A stretch of 64,000 nucleotides of DNA from Flavobacterium sp. KS-LB2. GTDB taxonomy: Bacteria; Bacteroidota; Bacteroidia; Flavobacteriales; Flavobacteriaceae. The position numbers and the translations under genes were made by a program. Positions 25,803 through 35,582 of the stretch are shown here, piece after piece. Where the stretch lies: positions 620,001-684,000 of the forward strand of contig NZ_CP145904.1 in the NCBI RefSeq assembly GCF_036895565.1, in the 5' to 3' direction. The first letter of the stretch is position 1. Each line of letters opens with the position of its first letter. The notes beneath the pieces are model-generated. The model ran no database searches. It saw only the letters and a program-made list of their open reading frames with translations, and was not told the DNA's origin.

Positions 25803-28439
25803 ATGAAATCACAAGACGTACGTAAACAATTTCTGGAATTTTTCGCATCAAAAGGACACTTAATCGTTCCTTCAGCTCCCATTGTTCTTAAGGATGATCC
25901 AACCTTGATGTTTAACAACTCAGGAATGGCCCAGTTCAAAGAATATTTTCTAGGGAACGGAACGCCAAAAAACAACAGAATAGCCGATACGCAAAAATGT
26001 CTTCGTGTTTCAGGAAAACATAACGATTTAGAGGATGTAGGTTTTGATACCTACCACCACACCATGTTTGAAATGTTGGGGAACTGGTCATTTGGTGATT
26101 ATTTCAAGAAAGAAGCCATCAACTGGGCTTGGGAACTTTTGACTGAAGTCTATAAAATTCCAAAAGAAAACCTATACGTTTCCGTGTTTGAAGGAAATCC
26201 AGCTGAAAATGTACCTTTTGATCAAGAAGCATGGGATATTTGGAAGGAATTAATTGACGAAGACCGCATCATTCTTGGAAACAAGAAAGACAATTTTTGG
26301 GAAATGGGCGATCAAGGACCTTGTGGACCTTGTTCAGAAATTCATGTTGACATTCGTTCTTCCGAAGAGAAAGCTTTAGTTTCAGGAAAAAGTTTGGTGA
26401 ACAATGACCATCCGCAAGTAGTGGAAATTTGGAACAATGTATTCATGGAATTCAACCGTAAAGCAGATGGTTCTCTGGAAAAATTACCTGCAAAACACGT
26501 TGATACCGGAATGGGATTTGAACGTTTGTGTATGGCATTGCAAGGAAAAACTTCCAATTATGACACTGATGTTTTTACACCGCTTATTGAAAAAGTAAAG
26601 CAAATTACAGGACTAAAATATTCTTCAAACGAAGTTCTAAATATTAGTGAAGAGCAAAATAAAACCAACATCGCTATTCGTGTTGTAGTTGATCACGTTC
26701 GTGCCGTAGCTTTTGCTATTGCTGACGGACAATTGCCATCAAACACGGGCGCTGGTTATGTGATTCGTAGAATTTTGCGTCGTGCAATTCGTTACGGATT
26801 TACATTCTTGAATACCAAAGAACCTTTCATCAATCAATTGGTGGCAGTTTTAGCCAATCAAATGGGAGAATTTTTCCCGGAAATCAAATCGCAACAACAA
26901 TTGGTTACGAACGTGATTCGTGAAGAAGAAGCTTCTTTTTTGAGAACATTAGACCAAGGATTGCAATTATTAGAAAATGTAGTTGCCGAAACCAAAGGTT
27001 CAACGGTTTCAGGAACTAAAGCATTTGAATTGTATGATACTTTCGGATTTCCAATTGACTTAACAGCATTAATTCTGAGAGAAAAAGGATTCGAATTGGA
27101 TGAAGCTGGTTTTAACGCAGCTATGCAAGAGCAAAAAGCGCGTTCCCGTGCTGCATCAGAAGTTTCTACCGAAGACTGGTCAGTGTTGATTCCCGGAAAT
27201 GTAGAAACATTTGTAGGCTACGATCAATCAGAAAGTGACGTAAAAATCACTCGAATCCGTAAAGTGGACAGTAAAAAAGATGGTGTTTTATACCAAATTG
27301 TTTTAGATAACACGCCTTTTTATCCAGAAGGTGGAGGACAAGTAGGTGATAAAGGAACGTTGGTTTCTGCAAATGAAACGATTGAAATTATCGACACTAA
27401 AAAAGAAAATAACCTGATTTTGCATTTTGCAAAACAATTACCAGAGAATGTTAATGCTGGTTTTGTGGCTAAGGTGAATCAGGATTTGAGAAGTTTATCT
27501 TCCAGAAATCACTCGGCTACGCACTTGATGCATCAAGCCTTGAGAAGTATTCTTGGAACTCACGTAGAACAAAAAGGTTCGTTAGTAAATCCAAACTATT
27601 TGCGTTTTGACTTTTCACATTTCGCTAAAATGACGGAGGCTGAATTGCAACAAGTAGAGGATTTTGTAAACGCAAGAATTCAAGAACAATTACCGCTTAT
27701 AGAAAGAAGAAACATTCCTTTTGCGCAAGCAGTTCAAGAAGGAGCCATAGCACTTTTTGGAGAGAAATATGGCGATGAGGTTCGCGCAATTAAATTTGGC
27801 GAAAGCATGGAATTATGCGGTGGAATTCACGTGAAAAACACAGCTGAAATCTGGCATTTCAAAATCGTTTCTGAAGGAGCGGTTGCTGCAGGAATTCGTC
27901 GTATCGAAGCGATTACAAGTGATGCAGTAAAAGCCCATTTTGCTTCGTATGAAAATACATTGAATGAAGTTAAAACAGCCTTGAAAAATCCTCAGGATAT
28001 TCTGAAAGCCGTTCATTCGATGCAAGAAGAAAACACCAAATTAGCTAAGCAAATAGAAGCTTTGGTAAAAGACAAAGTCAAAAATTTGAAAGCGAGTTTA
28101 ATTGCTGAAATACAGGGAATAAACGGTGTTCAATTCTTAGCTAAACAAGTCGATTTGAACCCGGAAGGAGCAAAAGATTTGGCGTATGAATTAGGGAATT
28201 TAGGGAATAACTTATTTTTAGTTTTGGCTACAGCCGACGAAGAAAAACCAATGCTAACCTGTTATGTTTCTAAAGAATTAGTTGCGGATAAAAATCTAAA
28301 TGCCGGACAAGTAGTGCGTGAATTAGGTAAATTTATCCAAGGTGGCGGTGGTGGACAGCCCTTTTTTGCTACTGCAGGAGGGAAAAATGTTGCTGGAATT
28401 CCTCAAGCTTTAGAAAAAGCAATTGAGTATGTGAAGTAA
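25803..28439 (+). CDS. alaS: Alanine--tRNA ligase
   Basis: Charges tRNA-Ala. The 878-aa product has the class II catalytic core at the N-terminus ([48 protein letters not shown]). The tRNA-recognition region comes next, then the editing domain with [12 protein letters not shown] and CGGIHVKNT, whose His and Cys bind zinc. A C-terminal C-Ala domain ends [16 protein letters not shown]. It is full length. It is divergent from the M23 operon and closed by a strong terminator. Confidence 0.98.
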   Translation: MKSQDVRKQFLEFFASKGHLIVPSAPIVLKDDPTLMFNNSGMAQFKEYFLGNGTPKNNRIADTQKCLRVSGKHNDLEDVGFDTYHHTMFEMLGNWSFGDYFKKEAINWAWELLTEVYKIPKENLYVSVFEGNPAENVPFDQEAWDIWKELIDEDRIILGNKKDNFWEMGDQGPCGPCSEIHVDIRSSEEKALVSGKSLVNNDHPQVVEIWNNVFMEFNRKADGSLEKLPAKHVDTGMGFERLCMALQGKTSNYDTDVFTPLIEKVKQITGLKYSSNEVLNISEEQNKTNIAIRVVVDHVRAVAFAIADGQLPSNTGAGYVIRRILRRAIRYGFTFLNTKEPFINQLVAVLANQMGEFFPEIKSQQQLVTNVIREEEASFLRTLDQGLQLLENVVAETKGSTVSGTKAFELYDTFGFPIDLTALILREKGFELDEAGFNAAMQEQKARSRAASEVSTEDWSVLIPGNVETFVGYDQSESDVKITRIRKVDSKKDGVLYQIVLDNTPFYPEGGGQVGDKGTLVSANETIEIIDTKKENNLILHFAKQLPENVNAGFVAKVNQDLRSLSSRNHSATHLMHQALRSILGTHVEQKGSLVNPNYLRFDFSHFAKMTEAELQQVEDFVNARIQEQLPLIERRNIPFAQAVQEGAIALFGEKYGDEVRAIKFGESMELCGGIHVKNTAEIWHFKIVSEGAVAAGIRRIEAITSDAVKAHFASYENTLNEVKTALKNPQDILKAVHSMQEENTKLAKQIEALVKDKVKNLKASLIAEIQGINGVQFLAKQVDLNPEGAKDLAYELGNLGNNLFLVLATADEEKPMLTCYVSKELVADKNLNAGQVVRELGKFIQGGGGGQPFFATAGGKNVAGIPQALEKAIEYVK

Positions 28440-28462
28440 GATTTGTTTATTTTTTATCATAG

Positions 28463-28500
28463 AAACCCTTTTAGGACATAAGTTCTAAAAGGGTTTTATT
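28463..28500 (+). terminator. Terminator after alaS
   Basis: AAACCCTTTTAG and CTAAAAGGGTTT pair perfectly and are followed by a T-rich run. Confidence 0.9.
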
Positions 28501-28677
28501 TTTTGCGGAACGTACTATTTATCGGTTCTTTACAAGTGTTAGAGAAGGTTTGGAAATAGTAGTTTAACCGAATTATTGGGATTGTAACGATGAATATTGT
28601 AGCTTTTAGTTTATTTATCTAGGTTTGAGAACTCAATGCTAGTGTGTTGTTAAAAAAGAATCGCTTTATTTACTATA

Positions 28678-29457
28678 ATGAAAAAAACAAAAAACATATT
28701 TTGGTTATTATCGGTTTTTGTGTTGACACTTTATTCGTGTTCAAATGATAATGACGACAGTATGAAATTGCTAAAGAAGGTTGTTGAGACTTCAGAAAGT
28801 GGTATAGCAGAAACAACTTTGTTTGCTTATAATGGAAATAAACTAATTAGTATTGATGGTGTCAAGAAACGTTCGGATTTTACCTATACGGATGGTTTAA
28901 TAACCAAAATGACACTGTTAAATAAAACAAATCAGCTTCTGGAGACTATTAATTATAGTTATCTTGAAGGAAAATTAGTTGAGGTTATATCTTTGGGTAA
29001 TTATAGAATTAAGTATATTCATAATTCAGATAAAACAGTTTCTTATGAAAAATTTTCGATTGCTTCTGGGAACCCAGAAATAAAAGAATCTAATGGAACA
29101 TTGTATTTTCAAAATGAAAACTTCATCAAAGACGAAAGAATTTTAGATAATACTGCATCAGGAACTTTGATAAAATATAGTGTAAGTTTTGATTATGACA
29201 CAAAGTATAATCCGTTATATAATATTTTGGGCTACAAAAAACTGTTAGATTATAATGAAGAAATCTCTGCAAATAATAGTTTAATAAGTACTGTCATTAC
29301 AAGTGTTTCTAAAGACGACCAAATAACATCATCAGCTAATTTTTATACTAATTCTTTTAAATACGATATAGATAATTATCCAATAGAACGGGTTTCAGAA
29401 AATAATGGTGCAACTAATGGAAATGGAGGCTATTTGAAAACAGAATACTTCTATTAA
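28678..29457 (+). CDS. Hypothetical lipoprotein
   Basis: The 259-aa product has a lipoprotein signal peptide (LSVFVLTLYSC) and the acidic SNDNDDS stretch common after the Cys in Bacteroidota surface lipoproteins. The mature part is beta-rich, with short strands of the type FAYNGNKLISIDG, FTYTDGLITKM and YSYLEGKLVEV that look like YD/RHS-like repeats. No enzyme motif is visible. It stands alone between two strong terminators. Confidence 0.75.
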   Translation: MKKTKNIFWLLSVFVLTLYSCSNDNDDSMKLLKKVVETSESGIAETTLFAYNGNKLISIDGVKKRSDFTYTDGLITKMTLLNKTNQLLETINYSYLEGKLVEVISLGNYRIKYIHNSDKTVSYEKFSIASGNPEIKESNGTLYFQNENFIKDERILDNTASGTLIKYSVSFDYDTKYNPLYNILGYKKLLDYNEEISANNSLISTVITSVSKDDQITSSANFYTNSFKYDIDNYPIERVSENNGATNGNGGYLKTEYFY

Positions 29458-29481
29458 TAAAAATATTTATTTTATAACAAT

Positions 29482-29516
29482 CCTTTCAGAGTTTTAAACT
29501 CTGAAAGGGTTTTTTG
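29482..29516 (+). terminator. Terminator after the lipoprotein gene
   Basis: CCTTTCAGAGTTT and AAACTCTGAAAGG pair perfectly, followed by GTTTTTT. Confidence 0.9.
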
Positions 29517-29604
29517 ATTTTAGATTTTTTTATGCCAATGAAAAAAGAGTGAAACACCATTTAATTCACTAAAATTATTCAAATTTGTAGTAAATAAAAT
29601 AGCA

Positions 29605-30555
29605 ATGCAATTCAGAACCCAAATTCCCATTTCTAAAAGTAATCATCCTTTAGATTACAATTCAAAGATTGTCTCTTTAGGTTCTTGTTTTGCTGAAAAT
29701 ATGGGAGATAAATTCCAGTATTTTAAATTTCAAAGCACCATAAATCCTTTCGGGATAATTTTTAATCCAGTTTCTATTGAGAAAATTATCCATAAAGCCA
29801 TAAATGCAGCATTATTCACCGAAAAAGACATTTTTTTTCACAATGAACGCTGGCATTGTTTTGACGTGCATTCTGATTTGAGTAATCCAAATAAGGAAGA
29901 TTTATTAGCATCTTTAAATGCACTAATCAAATCAACTAACCAGCAACTAGCCCAATCAACGCATATCATCATAACGTATGGCACTTCATGGATTTATAGA
30001 AATATAGAAAGCTATTCTATTGTCGCCAATTGCCATAAAGTGCCACAAAAACAGTTCAAGAAAGAATTGCTTTCTGTTGAAGAAATAGAAAAAAGTATAG
30101 CAAATACGCTGAAATTAATTCATGCTGTAAATCCTAATTGCACTATTATTTTCACGGTTTCTCCAGTACGTCACATCAAGGATGGTTTTGTCGAAAATCA
30201 GGTAAGTAAATCCAATATAATTAGTGCACTTCATAAGACTTTTGACTTTCAACTTTCGAATATAAATTACTTTCCTTCTTACGAAATCATGATGGATGAA
30301 CTTCGGGATTACCGTTTTTATGCCGAGGATATGTTGCATCCCAATCAAGTAGCAATCGATTATATTTGGAAGCGTTTTAAGGAAACTACTATTTCTGAAA
30401 CTGCTTTTGCGACGATGGATGAAGTTGAGAATATCCAAAAAAGCCTTTCGCACAAACCTTTTAACCCCAATTCTGAAAGTCATTTGAAGTTTCAGACTAA
30501 AGTTAGAGAAAATATCATTAAATTGGAGAATCAATATTCATTCATGAAATTTTAA
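29605..30555 (+). CDS. GSCFA domain protein
   Basis: The 316-aa cytoplasmic protein carries the family motif IVSLGSCFAENMGDKFQ near residue 30, then FNPFGIIFNPVS-like sequence, ITYGTSWIYRN, TVSPVRHIKDG and MLHPNQVAIDYIW. The Gly-Ser and late DMLHPN blocks resemble the SGNH-hydrolase fold, so it may be an esterase, but the reaction is unknown. It is followed 2 bp later by the DUF4230 gene, so the two are probably one operon. Confidence 0.9.
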   Translation: MQFRTQIPISKSNHPLDYNSKIVSLGSCFAENMGDKFQYFKFQSTINPFGIIFNPVSIEKIIHKAINAALFTEKDIFFHNERWHCFDVHSDLSNPNKEDLLASLNALIKSTNQQLAQSTHIIITYGTSWIYRNIESYSIVANCHKVPQKQFKKELLSVEEIEKSIANTLKLIHAVNPNCTIIFTVSPVRHIKDGFVENQVSKSNIISALHKTFDFQLSNINYFPSYEIMMDELRDYRFYAEDMLHPNQVAIDYIWKRFKETTISETAFATMDEVENIQKSLSHKPFNPNSESHLKFQTKVRENIIKLENQYSFMKF

Positions 30556-30557
30556 TT

Positions 30558-31178
30558 ATGCTTAAAAGAATACTCATTGGAATAGGAGTTATTGTTGGAA
30601 TATTTTTATTGTTCAAATATTGCGATTTCAAGAAAAACGAGGATCAAGATATCACCTACAATACTAATCTTATTCAGCAACAAATCCTCAACGTAGGGAA
30701 ATTAGTAGTAACCGAAGGGCATTTCTCAGAGGTGATAACCTATAAAAATCAGCAAAAATACTTGTTGGATATGCTTTCTTTCGAGAAAAAAGCGTTGGTT
30801 GTTGTCAATGCTGATGTGACTGTAGCGTATGATTTGCACCTCATGAAATACGATATTGATTCGATAAACAAAACAATCACAATTGTAAGTATTCCAAAAG
30901 AGGAAATTAAAATTAGTCCAGATATTCAGTTTTATGATGTCGAACAAAGTAAATTAAATCCGTTTACCGGAGATGATTATAATAAAATAAACAAATCGGT
31001 AAAAGCGAATTTGGCCAAGAAAATTGAGAAATCATCTTTGAAAACCAATGCACAAAATCGACTAATAAGTGAATTGTCTAAACTGTTAATTACTACCAGT
31101 CAGTTGGGTTGGACTCTAAAATACGATGGAAAAGTGATTGAAACCGAGAAGGATTTTGGGAAGCAAATCAAATTGTAA
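30558..31178 (+). CDS. DUF4230 membrane-anchored protein
   Basis: The 206-aa protein has one N-terminal helix (ILIGIGVIVGIFLLFKYC) and a soluble part with VGKLVVTEGHFSEVITYKN, KKALVVVNADVTVAYDL and VSIPKEEIKISPDIQFYDVEQ, the DUF4230 blocks. It starts 2 bp after the GSCFA gene. Function unknown; it is likely exposed to the periplasm. Confidence 0.88.
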   Translation: MLKRILIGIGVIVGIFLLFKYCDFKKNEDQDITYNTNLIQQQILNVGKLVVTEGHFSEVITYKNQQKYLLDMLSFEKKALVVVNADVTVAYDLHLMKYDIDSINKTITIVSIPKEEIKISPDIQFYDVEQSKLNPFTGDDYNKINKSVKANLAKKIEKSSLKTNAQNRLISELSKLLITTSQLGWTLKYDGKVIETEKDFGKQIKL

Positions 31179-31189
31179 TTTAAAAATTT

Positions 31190-31242
31190 AACCGCAGATT
31201 CACCGATTTTTAATAATTCTAAAAGTCGGTGAATCTGCGGTT
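31190..31242. terminator. Long inverted repeat between convergent genes
   Basis: Arms AACCGCAGATTCACCGA (31190-31206) and its exact complement (31226-31242) enclose a 19-nt AT-rich loop. It lies between the convergent DUF4230 and phenylalanine hydroxylase genes and can end both transcripts. Sequences of this CCGCAGATTC type are a familiar dispersed palindrome in flavobacterial genomes. Confidence 0.8.
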
Positions 31243-31251
31243 GATTTTTAT

Positions 31252-33009
31252 CTAAGCTTTCTCTCTGTCAAAAATCAAGTCTAAACCACCAGCAATCAAA
31301 TGTGCTACTTCAGGTCTTTTGTTTTTTAATTGATCCAGATAAACCATTATTTCTTGCAACAATTGTGGTTCGATTCTATCGTTCAAAAGTTCAACAATTT
31401 CAACGGCTAGCAACCAATCGTTTGGGTGGTTGTTTTGTAGTTTTTCAAAAATTGGAGCCAAAGAGGTTTGCATATCCTTTGTTTCTCTTATGTTTCGAAC
31501 CGTTTGGTATAAAATTTCTAAATCATCGCGCTCCGCTGAATGTTTTGCTTTAATCGTTTTGCTGGACGGTAGGTGCGAAATCAGGTTAAAACTATTCACA
31601 TCAGCAGGGCCTGAAAAAGCTGAAGTCACTTTCTTACCCACTGCCATATCGTAAACACCCCATTCAGGCTGGAACAAAACGGTTTCGCCGTGCGTCACAG
31701 TACAGTTTTTAAAACGAATCAAGGTAATTTCTCCTTGCAAGTTTCGGGAGCCGGTAATGATTTCACCTTCAACAGTGATTCCACCTTCAAACTCTAGTTT
31801 TACGGTTTTTGATTCTAAAATGTCGTAGGCATTCAAGTCTTTTGGACTCATGTCCTCAATAGCTAAGTTGATGCCTTCTAGTTTTCCTATTGGACTTCCA
31901 AAGCCTTCTGGGTGTGTCAAAGTTCCATGCCCTACAAGTTCTTTTTCTCTGTAAGCCAAAGCTGTTTTACCTGTAGTTTGTATGTAAATAGGTTTGCCCT
32001 CATGTGCAATTACAGAGCTGAAAACACCTGAAATTTGTATACCGGTACTCAATTCAATGGTTCCTAAAGCATTCGATTCGATTAGTTTTTCAATCCCAGA
32101 TAAACCGCCAGTTCGAAGTGCCATTTTATTGGCAAATTCTTCTAAAACCAAATTCAGATAGGCAAATGTTGGCGTAACATACAATTGTGGTTGCAGTTTA
32201 GTAATGTCAAAACTTTGGTTGGCTGCTGATATATCATACGGTATTTTCTTCACTTCCGGTGTCATACAATGTGCACTTTCACCAATAGAAGACAGTAAGC
32301 CAGCACCGTAAATTTTTGGATTTTCTATGGTTCCAATCAGTCCATATTCTACAGTCCACCAGTGTAGGTTTCGTATCTGTGCCATTTCGGATAATTCACC
32401 CATATTATTCTGTAAGTCTTCCACAGCTTTTTCAGCAGCATCAATCGTAGCTTGTGGCGTATCTTCGGCCTCTTTCACAATCGAAAGAAGTCGAATCGCT
32501 TCGTACATTTCGTAGTCTTTGTGTGAAGAAATCGCTTTGCAACCGATCTCTCCAAAACGACGCAAGTATTCCGCATATTCTGGATTGGCAATAATGGGCG
32601 CATGACCAGCACCTTCGTGAATAATATCCGGTGCAGGCGTGTATTCTATATGTTCGAGCTGACGAATGTCTGATGCAATTACAAGCACATTATAGGCTTG
32701 AAATTCCATAAACGCATTGGGTGGTATAAATCCATCCACGGCAACTGCTGCCCAACCTATTTCGGTTAAAATCCTATTCATACCGTACATACTGGGAATC
32801 TTGTCAATCTCGATTCCTGTTTTCTTCAAACCTTCCAAGTACGAACTATGCGCCACTTTTGATAAATATGCTACATTTTTGCGCATCACATAACGCCAAA
32901 CCGCTTGATTAATGGGCGTATAATCGTTATAATCCTGAGGTTTAATGAATTGTTTTAAGTGCTTTGGCAATCGGTCTAATAACGGATTGCTTTCTATAGT
33001 TGAGTTCAT
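31252..33009 (-). CDS. phhA: Phenylalanine 4-monooxygenase (aromatic amino acid hydroxylase)
   Basis: Iron- and tetrahydrobiopterin-dependent hydroxylase making tyrosine from phenylalanine. The 585-aa product has the catalytic domain in the first 340 residues: PDIIHEGAGHAPIIANPEYA, with iron ligands His131 and His136, then FGEIGCKAIS, WWTVEYGLIG and GAGLLSSIGE. A further 240 residues include beta-rich LEFEGGITVEGEIITGSRN and helical parts; this tail is far longer than in proteobacterial PhhA (about 270 aa in total) and is typical of the long Bacteroidota form. Its cofactor-recycling dehydratase is encoded at 11509-11787. Confidence 0.93.
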   Translation of the reverse strand: MNSTIESNPLLDRLPKHLKQFIKPQDYNDYTPINQAVWRYVMRKNVAYLSKVAHSSYLEGLKKTGIEIDKIPSMYGMNRILTEIGWAAVAVDGFIPPNAFMEFQAYNVLVIASDIRQLEHIEYTPAPDIIHEGAGHAPIIANPEYAEYLRRFGEIGCKAISSHKDYEMYEAIRLLSIVKEAEDTPQATIDAAEKAVEDLQNNMGELSEMAQIRNLHWWTVEYGLIGTIENPKIYGAGLLSSIGESAHCMTPEVKKIPYDISAANQSFDITKLQPQLYVTPTFAYLNLVLEEFANKMALRTGGLSGIEKLIESNALGTIELSTGIQISGVFSSVIAHEGKPIYIQTTGKTALAYREKELVGHGTLTHPEGFGSPIGKLEGINLAIEDMSPKDLNAYDILESKTVKLEFEGGITVEGEIITGSRNLQGEITLIRFKNCTVTHGETVLFQPEWGVYDMAVGKKVTSAFSGPADVNSFNLISHLPSSKTIKAKHSAERDDLEILYQTVRNIRETKDMQTSLAPIFEKLQNNHPNDWLLAVEIVELLNDRIEPQLLQEIMVYLDQLKNKRPEVAHLIAGGLDLIFDREKA

Positions 33010-33050
33010 ATCGAAAACGTTGTAGTTCTACTGCAAAAGTACGAATTTCA

Positions 33051-33200
33051 GGAGCGATTTCCCGCTTTTCATTGCAAGTTTTTGCAAACCCGTTTATTTT
33101 TCTAATGTTCCCGCAGGAGCTTCCTCCGATCGCTCTGCGGCAACAAGAAAAACCAAAACGGCTTTTGCAAAAAGCTTTTCATTGCAATCGGGGCTAGGGG
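33051..33200 (+). repeat. Intergenic hairpin repeat, copy C
   Basis: Starts AGCGATTTCCCGC. The hairpin at 33106-33145 pairs TGTT-c-CCGCAG with CTGCGG-c-AACA. A bulged G follows, then AGC/GCT closes the loop TTCCTCCGATC. The tail has AAGAAAAACC, GCTTTTCATTGCAA and ATCGGGGCTAGGGG. The clearest copy together with copy D. Confidence 0.75.
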
Positions 33201-33257
33201 AGTTGATGTGTAATTTGAGGTTAGGTTTGATTTAAGATAATTTCAGTGGCATCTTGT

Positions 33258-33279
33258 CATTGCGAGGAACGAAGCAATC
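33258..33279 (+). repeat. CATTGCGAGGAACG dispersed element, copy 1
   Basis: 22-bp sequence beginning CATTGCGAGGAACGAAGCAA whose exact reverse complement occurs at 55300-55321. ATTGC and GCAAT at its ends can pair. Confidence 0.8.
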
Positions 33280-33335
33280 TCACCAATAAATTCCACAAAG
33301 AAACTCCGCTCAGTTCGTCAGACTCTCGTTTAGGT

Positions 33336-33704
33336 TTATAAAAATTTTAAAGCTGTAAGTGCAACAGTAGAAATTACTATTACAATCCAATAATTTTTAG
33401 ATGGTTTGTATTTTTGTATAAATTCTGTATTATTTAACGTGACTATGATAGCTATAAAAACAATTACAATTACTCCTAAAATAAATTTTGAAATCAAATC
33501 TAATTCAGTAGGATTGAGTTGGTTTAATCTATAAGAATTAATTATCAATGTTATTGTAAACATAATCCAAGTTATAACACTCATAACCCAGCCTGTCAAT
33601 AGGTTTTTGATTAAAAGTATTGCTGATGAAATGGCAATAAGTGATACAATCACTAAAGTTAAATTTTTTCTGAGAGCCATTAGAACAATGCTCTGATTGT
33701 CCAC
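33336..33704 (-). CDS. Hypothetical four-helix membrane protein
   Basis: The 122-aa product has four predicted membrane helices, for example LTLVIVSLIAISSAILLI and FILGVIVIVFIAIIVTL. I recognise no family. The listed start is a GTG at 33704 that shares its first G with the TAG stop of a 42-codon ORF upstream; an ATG at 33680 (MALRKNL) is a good alternative, giving 114 aa. Together with the upstream ORF it may be a two-gene unit or one gene broken by a frameshift. Confidence 0.5.
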   Translation of the reverse strand: MDNQSIVLMALRKNLTLVIVSLIAISSAILLIKNLLTGWVMSVITWIMFTITLIINSYRLNQLNPTELDLISKFILGVIVIVFIAIIVTLNNTEFIQKYKPSKNYWIVIVISTVALTALKFL

Positions 33705-33832
33705 TAATGGGTTTTTCCATAAAAAGTATAATATTCATTATATGTTATGTAAACAAAAAATAATATAACAAATCCAGAACAAATCTGAATTCCTGATAGA
33801 ATAAGTTCAAATATTCTCCAACTATTTTTCAT
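33704..33832 (-). CDS. Possible 42-aa single-helix membrane peptide
   Basis: ATG at 33832 opens a 42-codon frame (MKNSWRIFELILSG...) with one hydrophobic helix (about residues 10-30) and an aromatic tail ending YGKTH. Its stop overlaps the GTG of the next membrane-protein ORF by one base. No family recognised. It could also be the detached N-terminus of that protein. Confidence 0.4.
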   Translation of the reverse strand: MKNSWRIFELILSGIQICSGFVILFFVYITYNEYYTFYGKTH

Positions 33833-33924
33833 TGTATTTTTTACTTTAAAAGTCTTGTATTATATATAGTTGTGGGCACATAATGCAACTCTGCGCGAAC
33901 TGTTATGAATATCTGAGCAATCGA

Positions 33925-35058
33925 CTACTTCACCAACTCAAACACCAATACCTGCGTTTTTTGTTTATCCGAGAAATTATTATCAGATACAAAAATCAAG
34001 GAGGAATTACCATTGGCTAATTTTGGTCCAAAAGTGAGTCCTTCAATATTATCAATAAAAATACCCAAATCATCCATGTTTAGAATCAGTTTTTTAGAAG
34101 CTAATTCGTATTTTTGGTTTAGTAAGGAAGGGTGATTTTTAACATTAGTTGCTTTTTTTAAATCACATAAAAATACTTTTACTGTGCAGGCTTGCGTACC
34201 GGTTGAGTAGGAGCGTTCCACTACTAATAACTGATTTTTACCATAATACTGAATTGCTGAAATACCATTCACTGCAAAACTTCCTTTTGGATTGGGTTCA
34301 AGAGCAATGGGTTCTAATTTATAGCCGAATTGAGCGGTATTCTTTTTAGTTTTCGCATCAAATTGATAGATTCGGATTAAACCTCCTTTTCTTGTATTGG
34401 CTTGGTCACCATCTTCAAATAAAGGTTCTTCAATGTTGGTGTAAATGTTTTTATACTTTTTGTCAAAAGTGATTCCTTCTAGAGTTCCATTATTTCTTGG
34501 CCCTTTTTCTTGTTGCTGCATTTTTAAATTTTCTGGTAATGTGACATTGCTTAGAAAATCACCTTTTAAATCCATGAAATTCAAGGAAGGATCTTGTAAA
34601 ACTTCTTTTTCGGCAGTTATCACTCGCGCACCTTCGCTACTCCAAACCAAAGTATTCGTTTTTGCATTGAATCGAATATCTTCTGGATCTGATGAAGTGG
34701 TTGGTGTGGTGTTCCAATTTCCATACGTTGTTCCAGTTCCATTTTTCAAAGTGCTAACACTTTGGAAATCGATACTTTCTAATTTATTTTCGAACAAACG
34801 AATTTTTGCAGTATAAAATCTGGAATCGTTAAACACCGATCGATCATCACAAATCAGGTAATACAAATCGTTTTTTACATCATAATCTATTCCAGACAAT
34901 CCGCCCACTTTTGTATTCTGAAACGTTTCATCAAATGGAATTTCAATCGAACTGATTAGTTTTAAACTGGGAGTTGGTTTGTTTTCAACGGTTTGTTTTA
35001 AATTGGAACAAGAAAGAAGAAAAGCTGGTAAAACGACAAGAAAAAATAATTTACGCAT
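33925..35058 (-). CDS. Phytase-like esterase lipoprotein
   Basis: The 377-aa lipoprotein (signal peptide VVLPAFLLSC, Cys17) belongs to the esterase-like activity of phytase family (PF13449). Family blocks are GLSGIDYDVKNDLYYLICDD, TLVWSSEGAR, RNNGTLEGITFDKKYKNIYT and FIDNIEGLTFGPKL, which build a beta-propeller-like fold. It would act in the periplasm or at the outer membrane on a phosphate ester; the substrate is not evident. It is 62 bp downstream of the truncated hemoglobin gene on the same strand. Confidence 0.85.
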   Translation of the reverse strand: MRKLFFLVVLPAFLLSCSNLKQTVENKPTPSLKLISSIEIPFDETFQNTKVGGLSGIDYDVKNDLYYLICDDRSVFNDSRFYTAKIRLFENKLESIDFQSVSTLKNGTGTTYGNWNTTPTTSSDPEDIRFNAKTNTLVWSSEGARVITAEKEVLQDPSLNFMDLKGDFLSNVTLPENLKMQQQEKGPRNNGTLEGITFDKKYKNIYTNIEEPLFEDGDQANTRKGGLIRIYQFDAKTKKNTAQFGYKLEPIALEPNPKGSFAVNGISAIQYYGKNQLLVVERSYSTGTQACTVKVFLCDLKKATNVKNHPSLLNQKYELASKKLILNMDDLGIFIDNIEGLTFGPKLANGNSSLIFVSDNNFSDKQKTQVLVFELVK

Positions 35059-35120
35059 AAAAGAATGTGTTGCTGTTTGTAAAAAGGAACTGATTTTGGA
35101 TTAAAAAACCACTTTAAAAC

Positions 35121-35522
35121 CTACGAATTGTTCGTTTGGTTTTTTTCAAGATTGCGGAAATAATCAATTTTGTAATTGAACATTTCTGCCATGTTTTTAG
35201 CGCGGTATTTCGCTTCATCGGCTAATGGCCCTGCAAATAAACTATCGGTAGTTTGTGTGAAAATTTCCATCCATCGGTCAAAATGTTCTTTGGCAACTGG
35301 TAATTGTTTGTGAGGCGGAAAGGGACTTCCGGAATACGAATGTACTTCGAGTAAGATAGTTTGCCAAAAGCGATACATTTTTTCTAGATGTTCCGGCCAG
35401 CGGTTGCCTATTTTTTCGTTGAATATGGGGCCAATGAATTCGTCTTTTTGAACTTTAGAATAAAAAGTATCAACTAGTAATTTGATATCTTCGAATGTAG
35501 TAATGTCTATTTGTGGTGTCAT
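35121..35522 (-). CDS. Group III truncated hemoglobin
   Basis: Small haem protein of 133 aa from the preferred start (MTPQIDITTFEDIKLLVDTF). It shows TrHb3 features: FYSKVQKDEFIGPIFNE, HLEKMYRFWQTILL with the distal-side aromatics, and PPHKQLPVAKEHFDRWMEIF with the proximal His in the KEHFDRW block. The frame is open to 35549, but those codons are read from the stem of an upstream terminator, so the ATG at 35522 is chosen. Confidence 0.88.
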   Translation of the reverse strand: MTPQIDITTFEDIKLLVDTFYSKVQKDEFIGPIFNEKIGNRWPEHLEKMYRFWQTILLEVHSYSGSPFPPHKQLPVAKEHFDRWMEIFTQTTDSLFAGPLADEAKYRAKNMAEMFNYKIDYFRNLEKNQTNNS

Positions 35523-35525
35523 GAT

Positions 35526-35558
35526 TGGGTATAAAAAAAGCCTACACAAAGGTAGGCT
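35526..35558 (-). terminator. Terminator of the DUF4136 gene
   Basis: On the minus strand AAAAGCCTAC and GTAGGCTTTT pair around a short loop and lead into a T tract, just before the truncated-hemoglobin start codon. Confidence 0.85.
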
Positions 35559-35582
35559 TTTCTGTTTAAATGTAAGGATGTA

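Larger units (their letters stand above)
33010..33335. other. Gene-free stretch with two dispersed repeats
   Basis: 326 bp upstream of phhA. It holds copy C of the intergenic hairpin repeat (33051-33200) and a CATTGCGAGGAACGAAGCAA-type element (33258-33279). No ORF or clear promoter for phhA was identified. Confidence 0.6.

Noticed and set aside
35523..35549. Nine extra N-terminal residues of the truncated hemoglobin
   Set aside because: They are read from the terminator hairpin of the upstream DUF4136 gene.
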